Positions 35,621 through 44,826 of a stretch of DNA of 64,000 nt are shown in pieces. Both the position numbers and the translations under genes were made by a program. Origin of the DNA: Nodosilinea nodulosa PCC 7104 (lineage in GTDB: Bacteria > Cyanobacteriota > Cyanobacteriia > Phormidesmidales > Phormidesmidaceae); contig NZ_JH976538.1 of assembly GCF_000309385.1 (NCBI RefSeq), forward strand, positions 417,749 to 481,748. The letters are read 5' to 3'. A model generated the notes under the pieces. That model was not told the DNA's origin, ran no database searches, and worked only from the letters and a program-made list of their open reading frames with translations. Position 1 is the first letter of the stretch. Every line of letters starts with the position of its first letter.

Positions 35621-35654
35621 TTTAGCTATCCATCTTTGTGGGAAAAGTCTGGCA

Positions 35655-36189
35655 GTGCAGCGAAGGGTATTACTGGCACGAGGGCGCGATAATCAGAGGG
35701 TTGCAACCCTGCTGGTTGAGTTGGCTCAGAAACACCTTGATGATTTTGAGGCTCACTGGCGTCCCGTGCTGGAGCAGGCCGGAGCGGAGGACAAATTTTG
35801 GGACTGGGTGGTTAAAAAGCGGATTTCGCTCTCGTCGGATAACTTTGAGAGTTTTGCCATTGAATATGAAGGCATGACCCAGGGGTTAATGGCGATTGAA
35901 ACCCAGTGGCATCGCTCTCAGGTCAATCGCCGTAACCAGGTTGTCTATGTCCAAGCAATCGCATCGGCCCCTTGGAATCGTGGCGCTATTCGGCGACCGC
36001 CCGAACTTCGGGGTGTGGGCACCGCCCTGCTCCTCTTTGCACGCCAACGTAGCTTGGAATTGGGTTATGGGCTTACATGCTTTGCCTGGAGCCGAGAGCT
36101 TCTATGATGACCAAAATATGGCCGACTACGGCCCTGATCCAGACCAGGAAAATTTGACATACTTTGAGTACGGTCGCTTCCAGAGGTGA
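35655..36189 (+). pseudogene. frameshifted GNAT acetyltransferase
   Basis: The first frame reads QVVYVQAIASAPWNRG and RGVGTALLLFARQRSLELGY, the acetyl-CoA-binding core. After about 36075 the homology continues in another frame as GLHALPGAESFYDDQNMADY to a stop at 36189. One small frameshift therefore separates the core from its C-terminal FYDD-type motif. The 5' end is uncertain: homology can be read up to about 35610. Confidence 0.65.
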
Positions 36190-36192
36190 GCA

Positions 36193-36702
36193 ATGACGCA
36201 GAATGACTTCAGTTTCATGGATTTGCTGGAAGATGATGCCTGGTTTGAGGCGTCGGCTCGTCGGGAAGAAGCGGTCGATTGTGAGGCGCTGGCAGGATAC
36301 GGCTGGGGCTCCCACTTGGGGTCAGTGATGGCTAACCCCCAGGGCTACAGCCACTTTGCCGAGCTGCGTTCCATGGTGATGCAAGCGTGGCAGCAGTTGG
36401 TGACCGAATGGGATCTGGGCATTGGGACAGAAGCCGCTGAAGCGAAGGGCCAGGAACTGATTCTGAAGCGCCTTCATCAGCCTGAGCCTGAGATCCAGGA
36501 AACTTTGATGGCGCTGCTGGAGGCGAAGCTCTCAAAACCGCAAGGGGAATGGGAGATGACCAAGACGGTTCACGCCGAGATTCGGGCAGTCTTGGGTAAG
36601 GTCCTGACGCCGGACGACTGGAAGGCCATTGCGGAAAGCGCTAGCCATGACATCTATGCCCAAGTCGTCAGACATGAACTGGTCACCGTAGAGAGCCTGT
36701 GA
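36193..36702 (+). CDS. hypothetical protein
   Basis: 169 residues starting MTQNDFSFMDLLEDDAWFEA, acidic and helical, with segments such as FAELRSMVMQAWQQLVTEWD and IQETLMALLEAKLSKPQG. It starts 4 bases after the GNAT pseudogene. No domain is recognised; a plasmid accessory protein is the safest reading. Confidence 0.5.
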   Translation: MTQNDFSFMDLLEDDAWFEASARREEAVDCEALAGYGWGSHLGSVMANPQGYSHFAELRSMVMQAWQQLVTEWDLGIGTEAAEAKGQELILKRLHQPEPEIQETLMALLEAKLSKPQGEWEMTKTVHAEIRAVLGKVLTPDDWKAIAESASHDIYAQVVRHELVTVESL

Positions 36703-36901
36703 CGTCGATTTTTAAGTTGAGAACGCCTGCAACTAAAACCCTGCCGGTCCTGGCGAAGCTTCCCCACCGTGGTCTTTTGTCCGGCTCACAAACTGATGGC
36801 TGATTGCTCCATCGCGGCTAACGTCATGTACCATTCAGGTTTTACATTTTGGCTCTTGCCCCGGTGTACCGGCACCAAAGACACAAAGGAAACCTGTCCC
36901 C

Positions 36902-37285
36902 ATGGCTGAACAATCTACTCCTCTGACCGGTAAAGCCCTGCTGCAAAAGGTCAAAGACCTTGCCCATCTCACGAAGCGAGAAACGGCGAAAGCCTGCGGC
37001 TACACGGCTAAGACCAAAGACGGTCAGGAGCGGGTGAAACTATCTGAGTTTTACGACGCGCTGCTAGAGGCTAAGGGCATTCAGCTAGAGCCCGATAAAG
37101 CGAAAAAAGATGGCCGAGGCCGCGAGCCCTCCTATCGCCTGACGGTGCATCAAAACGGTCAAATTGTGATCGGTGCCGCTTACACCCAGGAAATGGGTCT
37201 AGTCTCTGGCGATGAGTTTCAGCTCAAGCTGGGCTATAAGCACATTCATTTGGCTCAGTTGGGCGAGCCGAAAGGTGACGACTAA
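36902..37285 (+). CDS. cyAbrB-family transcriptional regulator
   Basis: 127 residues with the cyanobacterial AbrB signature: PLTGKALLQKVKDLAHLTKR, ETAKACGYTAKTKDGQERV and LSEFYDALLEAKGIQL. The C-terminal SpoVT/AbrB-like strand region is YRLTVHQNGQIVIGAAYTQE. cyAbrB proteins are global DNA-binding regulators of carbon and nitrogen metabolism in cyanobacteria; this plasmid-type copy may act on the mobile element. A CCGG-rich hairpin and AAAGGAAAC lie upstream. It is convergent with the topA remnant. Confidence 0.9.
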   Translation: MAEQSTPLTGKALLQKVKDLAHLTKRETAKACGYTAKTKDGQERVKLSEFYDALLEAKGIQLEPDKAKKDGRGREPSYRLTVHQNGQIVIGAAYTQEMGLVSGDEFQLKLGYKHIHLAQLGEPKGDD

Positions 37286-37872
37286 ACCTGAGGCTCTGGC
37301 AGTTTCAGCGTGCCGAACTTCGGTGACCAGAACTCGCCCCGGCTTTGGAAAAAGGCCACTTCCTTGCATTTGCCGCGACGGTTCTCTAGGAGCGAGCAGC
37401 GCAGCATGACTTTGTCTTGCCCGTCTTTGGTGTAGGCGTAGCGCTCCAGCAGGGCACCGCAGACGGGGCAGGGATGATCGGTAAACAGCTCTGAATTGAG
37501 AGCCTGGCGCTGGGTCTGAGGCAGTTCGTAGCGCTTGGCTTTGGCGTTCCAAAACATCACCGTGCCGCAGGCCGCGCCGGAGCATTTAAGGAAGTGCTTG
37601 GCTTTCATCTTCTTAGAACGGGAGGGGACTTTGGTCATCCTCTCCCCGCAGGTGGGGCACTTGGTTTTGGTCGGTTGTCCGGTGGTGGGCTTTGCATGAT
37701 TGGCGATTGATCGCTTAGCAGGCATCACGCCAGGTGTCGGCGGATGCTCGGCGAAAGTTGGCAGAGATAGAAGTTGGGACTTGGCTTGGGCGATCGCAGG
37801 CGCAAAGTATCCCCGGTTCCAACCAATCAGGTAGGCTTGCCATTCCTGTTCACCCGTTGCGATCGCATCCAA
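37282..37872 (-). pseudogene. topA: DNA topoisomerase I, C-terminal fragment
   Basis: The fragment reads DAIATGEQEWQAYLIGWNRG and then two C4-type zinc ribbons: KCPTCGERMTKVP with SGAACGTVMFW, and HPCPVCGALLERYAYTK. This is the C-terminus of a plasmid-type topoisomerase I. The TOPRIM N-terminus lies 4 kb away at 42036-42470 on the same strand. The central part with the active-site tyrosine is missing, so the gene is broken by insertion and deletion. Confidence 0.85.
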
Positions 37873-38138
37873 GCTGCCTGCCTCGCCGCATCTCTACCCT
37901 TAAATGATACTTGTCAAGCAGATTTTTTCGAATGAGTCAATAAAGTTTGGAGAGGTCTTTGCGGCTACAGAGAAAACTTTAAGCAGTTCTCAACACAATT
38001 TCATGCAAAAGCAACCATAATGTGAAGTTGCTTTTAAAACCAGCTAAGGTAGGTTACTGTAGAAAACTATATCTTAGGTTTGCCTTGCTAAATTTGTTTC
38101 CGAAGTTCAAGAAAACTTAGATTTTCCCCAAGTTGCAT

Positions 38139-39934
38139 ACTCCCGGTTCGCTCATTTCTAAGGTGGTTCGTCAGATACGGGCCCCAGCAGGGTGTAAATA
38201 CTTACCGGGAAGTTGAGAGCCTTTAAGATCTGCTGCTGTAAAGGCGTCAGCTCCGTCAGATGGGCATAGGTCTGCCCTCGTGCATTCACCATGACTAGAG
38301 TAATGTCGCGAAAACTGGCCAACAGTAATTCGGCTGTCGGACGTGCCGTCGCCCGCTTGGGATTACCGATATATAGCCCTGAGAGGGTTTCTTGGTGACC
38401 AGCTAAGGCTTGACGCATCTGAAACTCCACCAGCGTTAACAGCCGCAACCCCATCGAGAGTAAGCGAATTAATCCCTTGATATGGTCTTCACGCTGTAAG
38501 TACATCGGGGAGAGGGAGAGGGGATGCCCTTTGAGTCGGCTAAAGCTGTGCTCCACCAGATATTCTTGGCGGTAGACCGTCACGGCTTGAGGCAACGATA
38601 ATGCCGCTGCGGGATGATTGGTGACATAGACCCGCCAGCCCAAGGTTTGCATCTGCTGGTTGATGGCCTCAGTTTCTAGGGTGCCATTCACCTGGAATCG
38701 ACGGTGCTCCACCATCCGAGCCGGGCGGTCCCGGTAGCGACGCACAGCGTGTTGCTCCACCTGTTGTGAGTAGGTGAGTTGAACGTAGGCCTTGACCCGG
38801 TAGCGGGTGAGAATCGCCTCGGCGGCTTGCGCTAAGGCGACCTCATCAGGAAAGGCTTTCTGGCCGCGCCCCGATTGGTTGAGCGCCGCTAGGGCCGTCT
38901 GGGCGTGCTCAAGTCGAACTTGGAAGGCCTGCTGGGCGGATTGAGCATAAGCCAAGGAGTACACGACCAATTGCCGCTCTGACCACGTCCAGGTGTGTCC
39001 GTCCCATTCTCCTGTGCGGGTCTGGGTCTGCTCATAGCCTCGGGCAATCAGCGCGGTGTGACCGTCGGCATAGTCGTAGTGAATCTCCTGCAACTCAACG
39101 GCCCCTTGCTCCACTGGGTCTAGGTAGGCCTGCATCGCCTCCGCCTTGAGTTGAGTCCCACCGAGCGGACAGAGATAGTAATCGCCTGTGGCCTGGAGAA
39201 AGCAACGGGTCGCTAGACTGGCCATCTTGCTGTCACCCACGTAGAGCAACCCAGACTGACTGAGGGTCTGACGCACCTGCCCGATGGCCGGAATGTAGAG
39301 CGGGTCGTCGGCGCGCTGCCCGGAGACAATCTCGGTCGCTATCGGTAGCCCCAGCGGATCTAGCGTCGCCAGCATCAGCTTCAGTTGGGGCAGGTCGGGG
39401 CGATGGTCTTTGCTATGGCCATATTGGAACAGCCCTGACTCATTGACCGTCCAATCCCCGCTGACGCTGGTACTATCCAGACGCAGCCGTTTGGGGTGCA
39501 GGTCATACACCTGAATCTGACGCTGATTCAACGCCGGTTCAAACAACGCCCATTGGGCATCATCACTGAGATATCGCAACACGCTTTCTAGGCGGTCGTC
39601 ACTCAGGTCAAGGGCGCGAACCGGTTGCTGCAAGCCCTGTTGCAAGGTTTCCTGATGTCGCTCTACCCAGGCCTGCACGGGGTTTAACCGGTGATCCGCT
39701 TGGGACAAAATGTGGCTCAGCCAAACTATCACCACATGGCCTAAGCTGAGCCCCTGCCAGTTCCCATGGGTCGGAAAGTAGTCGTCGAGCAGGGGTTGCA
39801 CGTCCATCCGCTGCAGTTGGGCCAGCAACAGGGGAATATCGTCAACCCGTTCGGTGATAACGGTTAGGGGGGTATCCATAGCCCTAACCTATCCCAATTG
39901 GCTGACCTCATTTAAAAATGAGCGAACCGTGAGT
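38139..39934 (-). mobile_element. IS1634-like insertion sequence
   Basis: Bounded by inverted repeats ACTCCCGGTTCGCTCATTT (left) and the matching ACTCACGGTTCGCTCATTT read inward at the right. A GCAT direct repeat flanks it at 38135-38138 and 39935-39938. One intact transposase gene fills the element. It sits 18 bases before the GIY-YIG gene's start and so separates that gene from its original upstream DNA. Confidence 0.85.
38158..39879 (-). CDS. IS1634-family transposase
   Basis: 573 residues. LRLDSTSVSGDWTVNESGLF, LLYVGDSKMASLATR and a late EYLVEHSFSRLKGHPLSLSP carry the DDE-type residues of the IS4/IS1634 group. The C-terminal QREDHIKGLIRLLSMGLRL segment is typical. The gene is complete and GC-rich compared with the AT-rich flanks. 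Confidence 0.9.
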   Translation of the reverse strand: MDTPLTVITERVDDIPLLLAQLQRMDVQPLLDDYFPTHGNWQGLSLGHVVIVWLSHILSQADHRLNPVQAWVERHQETLQQGLQQPVRALDLSDDRLESVLRYLSDDAQWALFEPALNQRQIQVYDLHPKRLRLDSTSVSGDWTVNESGLFQYGHSKDHRPDLPQLKLMLATLDPLGLPIATEIVSGQRADDPLYIPAIGQVRQTLSQSGLLYVGDSKMASLATRCFLQATGDYYLCPLGGTQLKAEAMQAYLDPVEQGAVELQEIHYDYADGHTALIARGYEQTQTRTGEWDGHTWTWSERQLVVYSLAYAQSAQQAFQVRLEHAQTALAALNQSGRGQKAFPDEVALAQAAEAILTRYRVKAYVQLTYSQQVEQHAVRRYRDRPARMVEHRRFQVNGTLETEAINQQMQTLGWRVYVTNHPAAALSLPQAVTVYRQEYLVEHSFSRLKGHPLSLSPMYLQREDHIKGLIRLLSMGLRLLTLVEFQMRQALAGHQETLSGLYIGNPKRATARPTAELLLASFRDITLVMVNARGQTYAHLTELTPLQQQILKALNFPVSIYTLLGPVSDEPP

Positions 39935-39956
39935 GCATAGATAGATAAAGACAAAA

Positions 39957-40835
39957 ATGGCTAAACAGATAATGGGAGATTTTATCTTGGCAAGGATCAA
40001 GAACGTAAATGTTTCTAAGTTAGTAAGATATCGATATCAGGACAAGGGTAATTTACCCAGAATTGAAGGCATCTACCTTGTGGGTCACTCCCCAGAAGAA
40101 ATTGTTTATGTGGGTCAAACTAGAAATTTTAGAGACAGGCATAGAAGTCATCATAGAGACCAAGCATTTAAAGAAATCGAAAAAACAGATGGGCCGTTAT
40201 TTATTTGGTGTTGGCCTCTGCCGAGTGATTTGAAGAAGACAAGAATTGAAGGCGACACTAATTTAACTCACGCTGAAAACGCCTTTCGAATTTTGCTGGA
40301 TCCTGAAATAAATGATACTCCTATAGCGGGTTCTAAGCCGAAGATTGTTTCACCTGAGCAAAAGTGTAAATATAATTATAATGGCAGTGTCTATGTATCA
40401 TTGAACTTCCTTCCTGAATATTCTGTTGACCTTCTCAATGGCCTGGTGCCAGCATTTCATACAACGGTTAAAAAGTTGCACCATGTTCAACATGCTGTCC
40501 GGCAAAAATCACCATGTTTCTTGATTTCGAGTTTGCCTATTGATTTTTTACAAGAACCAGGCATGGAGACTTATAAGAAGCTTTTAAGCCCAGACCCATA
40601 TTGGAGAAGAGAAACTACTCTATACTTTCTAGAATATATGTTTAGATCTCAGGGTTATACAAAAACACCAGAAAGGGAAGACTTTGATATTTGTATATAT
40701 GGGGATCTCGAAAGATCTGTGGTGAGACGAATCTATTTGAATGATTTGGACGACTTCAAGAATTTCAGGCAGTCTTATTTAACGATAGGAATGACTAACT
40801 GTTCAGATCATATAGCAATCCGGAATGATTCGTGA
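39957..40835 (+). CDS. GIY-YIG domain protein, 3' end altered by IS630
   Basis: 292 residues. The GIY-YIG nuclease core is GIYLVGHSPEEIVYVGQTRN with RDRHRSHHRD following it, and the C-terminal half is unknown. GIY-YIG enzymes cut DNA, often in homing or restriction. The DNA is AT-rich and foreign. An IS630 starts at 40813, so the final residues (AIRNDS) come from the transposon end. Without the IS the frame would end HIFTGTLFSLVMS. Activity may survive, because only the last few residues changed. Confidence 0.75.
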   Translation: MAKQIMGDFILARIKNVNVSKLVRYRYQDKGNLPRIEGIYLVGHSPEEIVYVGQTRNFRDRHRSHHRDQAFKEIEKTDGPLFIWCWPLPSDLKKTRIEGDTNLTHAENAFRILLDPEINDTPIAGSKPKIVSPEQKCKYNYNGSVYVSLNFLPEYSVDLLNGLVPAFHTTVKKLHHVQHAVRQKSPCFLISSLPIDFLQEPGMETYKKLLSPDPYWRRETTLYFLEYMFRSQGYTKTPEREDFDICIYGDLERSVVRRIYLNDLDDFKNFRQSYLTIGMTNCSDHIAIRNDS

Positions 40836-41965
40836 AATATATCAGTATAATTACTGAGGATCCAGAATTCTGATGCGAGGTGTGATGGTCATGCCCACCC
40901 CCCAGACTAAGCTCAGCAAAACCATTGCCATTGAAGAACTCAAGGCCTTTATCAGTGCTGAACGTGATGGTCGCCAAGTGAAGAAAGCATTGGCCGTCAA
41001 ACTGATCTATCAGGACTATGGCTATGAGGCCATCACCGCGATTCTCGATGTATCGCTGGGAGCCCTGAGCAAATGGAAACAAGCCTATGAGCGGGACGGC
41101 TTAGCCGGGTTCCGCCCTCAGCATAAAGGTCGCAGGAGTTATTTGACCCCGCTAGAGCGAGAGGCCGTATTGCAGTGGTTACAGGCTAAAGCGATCTGGG
41201 AACTGAGTGAGCTGGAGTATCATCTGGCCGAGACCTACGACGTGGTGTACGAGTCTAAGCAAAGCTACTACGACTTGTTTGAAGCGGCGGGTTTGAGTTG
41301 GAAAAAGACCAGTAAAGTGAATCCAAAGGCGGACGCTAAGGCGGTGGCCGCAAAAAAGCCGAGATCCAGCGGCTATTGGCACGTTACCGAGACGAGATCG
41401 AAGCCGGGCAGTTGAGAGTGCTCTTTGTCGATGAATGTCATCTCATGAGTGGTGACCTTCAAGGCTACGTGTGGGGACGAACGGGGGAACGGGTTGAGGT
41501 GCCTATTGTGAACGAACGAGAGCGTCAAACGTATTATGGAGCCTTAGATTTGCTCAGCAAGCGCCTGATTGTTCAAGGGCACGAGAAAGGGAATACGACC
41601 AACACCATGGCGTATCTCAAATTTTTGCAAACGCAATGGCCAGAGCAACGGTTACTCTTGCTCTGGGATGGGGCAAGTTACCATCGCTCCCAAGAACTCC
41701 AAGACTTTCTAGGCCAAATCAATGCTGGATTAGAGCCCAAAGCCTGGAAAATCCATTGTGTTCGATTCGCACCCAACGACCCGAGTCAAAATCCCATCGA
41801 AGATGCTTGGCTACAGGCTAAAACGTGGCTAAGACGGATGTCAGGGCTGCGTCCCTGCTTCTCGGCGCTCAAAGCCCTCTTCGAGCAGTTTTTTAGGCTA
41901 GAGGTGTTTAATTTCCCAAAAATGCATCGATACGGATCCTTTTCATGAACCAAATAGGACTGCTA
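40813..41965 (+). mobile_element. IS630-family insertion sequence (two-frame type)
   Basis: TA flanks at 40811-40812 and 41966-41967. The ends share TAGCA(A/G)TCC, and G(A/G)TTC(A/G)TGAA further in. The transposase is split over two frames with a slippery A AAA AAG at 41352-41358. It is unrelated in sequence to the element at 16098. Confidence 0.9.
40873..41948 (+). CDS. IS630-family transposase made by -1 frameshifting
   Basis: The first frame (40873-41415) has the HTH half (KKALAVKLIYQDYGYEAITA, LGALSKWKQAYERDGLAGF). The second frame (to 41948) has the DDE half: RVLFVDECHLMSGD, LLLWDGASYHRSQ and PSQNPIEDAWLQAK. The heptamer A AAA AAG in GCA AAA AAG lets the ribosome slip back one base and continue AAA GCC GAG, joining the halves without a lost motif. 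Start codons MVMPTPQTK and MPTPQTK are alternatives. Confidence 0.85.
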
Positions 41966-42035
41966 TATATTTACAGGCACACTGTTCTCTTTAGTAATGT
42001 CCTGATTGCTGATGGAGTCAGCGTGATTAGTTGCT

Positions 42036-42470
42036 CTATTTTTTTGATTCTGAGGAGTGGTACATTAAATCTACTATCAATGTTTTAGGTTGCATCGCAG
42101 CCCTCACCGCCTGGGACGTAATCTCGCTGTAGACCACCCGCTGAGGATTGCGGAGATTCAGCGCCTGCTGGAGGTGCCAGCCGATGGTTTCCCCTTCGCG
42201 ATCGGGGTCGGTGGCGATATAGACGCGATCGGCGGCTTTGACCGCCTGCCGGAGTTCGGCGAGCACTTTCTTGGAGCGGGCATCGCGGGGCTGGTAACGA
42301 CAGTCGATAGAGCCTGCCCCTAGGTCAAAGCCCAGAGCATCGTCGCCGTCATTGGCGAGTTCGCGCACATTGCCCATGCTGGCCTTGATCACCCAGCCTG
42401 AACCCAGGATTTGTTCCAGTTTTTTCACTTTGCCGGGGCTTTCAATCAGCAGCAAGTTTGGCATAGTCAC
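42036..42470 (-). pseudogene. topA: DNA topoisomerase I, N-terminal TOPRIM fragment
   Basis: It begins MTMPNLLLIESPGKVKKLEQ with the TOPRIM residues ESPGK and, later, YIATDPDREGETIGWHL (DxD plus the conserved arginine). Homology ends at about 42088 (ITSQAVRAAMQ); the last 18 residues come from inserted DNA. This is the 5' part of the gene whose 3' part lies at 37282-37872. Confidence 0.85.
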
Positions 42471-42544
42471 CTCATCGTTGCCATCAACCTAAATAGTACA
42501 CTTGAACTTTCAAAAGACTTCAGCCGCGTCTCAATGCGCAACGC

Positions 42545-43201
42545 TTAACCCCTCGAATCGAGTCCCATCACCTGCTCCAGGCGCTGGAGCTTGATCTGCG
42601 ACCAGGTCACCCGCTGCTTGATGAACTCGACTTCGTTGAACTGCCAGAGGCTGAGGGCTACCAGCGCGATCGCCAGCCCACCTATTGCGCCAGCCCTAAA
42701 GCTCAACCTCGGGAGACTTTTTGATGGGCTCAGGTTGGGCAACTGGAGCCTGGAATCCCCAGTCGATAAGCTCTTCAGAGTTACTCCCAAAGCTTGGGTA
42801 GTCTGCTGAATAGTCGTCGTAGCCTGCTTGATCTGAGCTAGCTCCGTCCCAATCGGGGTGTCGGGTGCCCATCTGCTCAAGGAGGAGAGCGCTGTCTCGA
42901 TTTGCTGCTGCAAGCACAATAGTTGCCCGTCGAATCCGTTCAAGTAGTAAATGAGCTTGCTGTAGTGCTGGGCTGAGCGCTGCTGTTCCTCCACCTGCTG
43001 GCTCAGTAGCTCCAGCAGCTGTAAATTCGTCTGCGTCCATTGCTCTACTTTCTCCTCTAAACGAGCATTGCCTCGGGCGACAAGCACCAGGGGGTCAGAT
43101 GGGTCAATGCCCATCTGCGCGGCTAGGTGCATCAGGGCGTCACTGGCCTCATCAAGCTTTGACGGGTGGTGTTTTGGGGGCTGGTTTTGGGGTTGCGGCA
43201 T
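42545..43201 (-). CDS. coiled-coil protein with C-terminal membrane helix (mobilisation operon)
   Basis: About 218 residues from MPQPQNQPPKHHPSKLDEAS. A long coiled-coil centre (RLEEKVEQWTQTNLQLLELL, TIQQTTQALGVTLKSL) and a C-terminal membrane helix AGAIGGLAIALVALSLWQF are visible. It overlaps the ParA-like gene and is probably cotranscribed. Similar proteins sit beside mobilisation genes in cyanobacterial plasmids. An upstream in-frame ATG at 43225 is possible. Role: perhaps anchors the transfer complex to the membrane (inference). Confidence 0.55.
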   Translation of the reverse strand: MPQPQNQPPKHHPSKLDEASDALMHLAAQMGIDPSDPLVLVARGNARLEEKVEQWTQTNLQLLELLSQQVEEQQRSAQHYSKLIYYLNGFDGQLLCLQQQIETALSSLSRWAPDTPIGTELAQIKQATTTIQQTTQALGVTLKSLSTGDSRLQLPNLSPSKSLPRLSFRAGAIGGLAIALVALSLWQFNEVEFIKQRVTWSQIKLQRLEQVMGLDSRG

Positions 43202-43886
43202 TGGTAATCTGTCCTGTGGATTCAAAAGCGGTGTAGGCCTCCTTGAGGAAGCGTTTGATTTTGGTGCGACTCATAGAAGGCAAGTCAGCGGCGGCTCTGG
43301 CTTCAGCAAACGTCCAGTTCTTTTTCTGCACCAGGTTGGTTTCCTGCCAGGGTAGCCTTGGAAAGTCGATGACCTGCACCTTGTGGCGCTTCATCAGCTT
43401 GTTGAGATCGCTCAGCGCAGACAGCTCGCTCCAGTCATCGCTGACCCCCCAGTTTTTGACCAGCACATGGGGAAAGTTGCCGCCGTGGCGCTCTAGAGCT
43501 ATTTGAAACAGATTGAGGGATTCAAAGGTGCCGCTGGTGATAAACCAGCGCACAAAGCTGACCCCGTTTTCGGCGGCATCAAAGCAGGCCATATCGAGCC
43601 AGTCATTCAGGGGCTGGCCGACCTGGGACGGCAGGGAAATAATCAGCGGTTGTTTCACCGCCAGGTCACGGAGCAGATCGGCCTGGGTTTGGCGCTCATC
43701 ATCGCTGAAGATGGCGAACTGGAAGGTCAGATCGCCATAGCGGTTAGCGACATCGGGGTTGTAGCGATCTGCTTCAACGGGAATGAAATCGATGTTGCGA
43801 TCGAGGAAGTATTGGATCAGGGTGCTGCAGACAAAGCTTTTGCCGACACCGCCCTTATCACCATCAACGAGATGGATACAGGCCAT
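43152..43886 (-). CDS. ParA/MinD-like P-loop ATPase of the mobilisation operon
   Basis: 244 residues with the deviant Walker A DGDKGGVGKSFVCS at residues 8-21. The rest is diverged from classical ParA (FIPVEADRYNPDVANRYG, PLIISLPSQVGQPLNDW). The C-terminus is basic and proline-rich. AAGGAGA precedes the ATG, which follows the stop of the upstream gene without a gap. It is likely a partition or mobilisation (MobD-like) ATPase that positions DNA. Confidence 0.7.
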   Translation of the reverse strand: MACIHLVDGDKGGVGKSFVCSTLIQYFLDRNIDFIPVEADRYNPDVANRYGDLTFQFAIFSDDERQTQADLLRDLAVKQPLIISLPSQVGQPLNDWLDMACFDAAENGVSFVRWFITSGTFESLNLFQIALERHGGNFPHVLVKNWGVSDDWSELSALSDLNKLMKRHKVQVIDFPRLPWQETNLVQKKNWTFAEARAAADLPSMSRTKIKRFLKEAYTAFESTGQITNAATPKPAPKTPPVKA

Positions 43887-44465
43887 TTACGGTCTCCTTA
43901 AGTTGAATGAGGATTGAATTTCAGATTGAGGTTTACGTCGAGATTTCTCAGAAGTTTTCTGAGGACTAAGCGGAAGGCTATCGCTAGGATTAACGATGTT
44001 ATTAGCCGAGTCTTCATCAGAGATTTCATCAGCTTCTGGCTGTTCTTCAGAAGGTTGTTGGTGCGATAAGCCATCGGTTTTATCGGCAGTGATTGAAGAG
44101 TCTGTGACTGAATCATCTGATTGCTCTTCAGATTGGTTGAGTTGGGTTTCAGGGGTCTTCCCATCTGGTTTGAATGACTTAGGTTTTGGTTTATTAGTCT
44201 TCTCCTTCTTAGCTGTTTTGTCCGTTAGCTCAAAATAGTATTGCCGAACGCTAGCGGCACTGATGTCGAGTTCTCCGCCCGTGGCGTCTTGAAGCATTAG
44301 GGTAATCTTTTCCCAACTCACCTTGTAGCGTCTGGCTTTGCTGATAGGCTTCAGCGACTTTCTGACGATTTCCTTCAAGGTAAAATCGTCTTGCCAGCTG
44401 GCATCGACTGAACTCAGACGCTCATGGAAATCTTGGAGCGATTGCTTATTGAACTTAAGAGCCAC
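43887..44465 (-). CDS. plasmid accessory protein upstream of the ParA-like gene
   Basis: 192 residues. The N-terminal 85 residues fold like a small DNA-binding domain (ISAASVRQYYFELTDK, YKVSWEKITLMLQDATGG), and the rest is a disordered acidic and serine-rich tail (EEQSDDSVTDSSITADKTD). It is the first gene of the divergent operon. It may be the DNA-binding partner of the ATPase, as ParB-like proteins are. The family is not recognised. Confidence 0.6.
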   Translation of the reverse strand: MALKFNKQSLQDFHERLSSVDASWQDDFTLKEIVRKSLKPISKARRYKVSWEKITLMLQDATGGELDISAASVRQYYFELTDKTAKKEKTNKPKPKSFKPDGKTPETQLNQSEEQSDDSVTDSSITADKTDGLSHQQPSEEQPEADEISDEDSANNIVNPSDSLPLSPQKTSEKSRRKPQSEIQSSFNLRRP

Positions 44466-44826
44466 CGTACTGATCCATGCAGTGTTTTCATCATGAGGGA
44501 TAGCCCCGAGAATTTTGTGGCAGTTATGGGAAAACTTTATGGCAATGTTGAGATGATTTTGAAACAGGTAGTGACAAAATCTTCAGGATGCGTACACTGA
44601 GGTTTATGGAGACTTTTTGAAGAGGCTTAGATTCACTAATGATCCATTAAGCTGTTTTCAATGACTTACAGCTTGAAGTCTTTTCTAGAACATCTCCTAT
44701 CTCTTTCAAAGCCTTAGCTTAAAATCCGTCTCAGCGTTAACCGTTCACTGCTCTTTAATCGATGTATTTGCCTGACTTCAGTAGATAGTTTTACCTCAGT
44801 GTCATCCATGAAATTACATCTGGACA
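44466..44826 (+). other. intergenic region between divergent mobilisation operons
   Basis: About 360 bases with no supported ORF, AT-rich, lying between the minus-strand ParA-like operon and the repeats. It likely holds promoters for both directions and may include oriT or a partition site, but no firm motif was identified. Confidence 0.45.
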
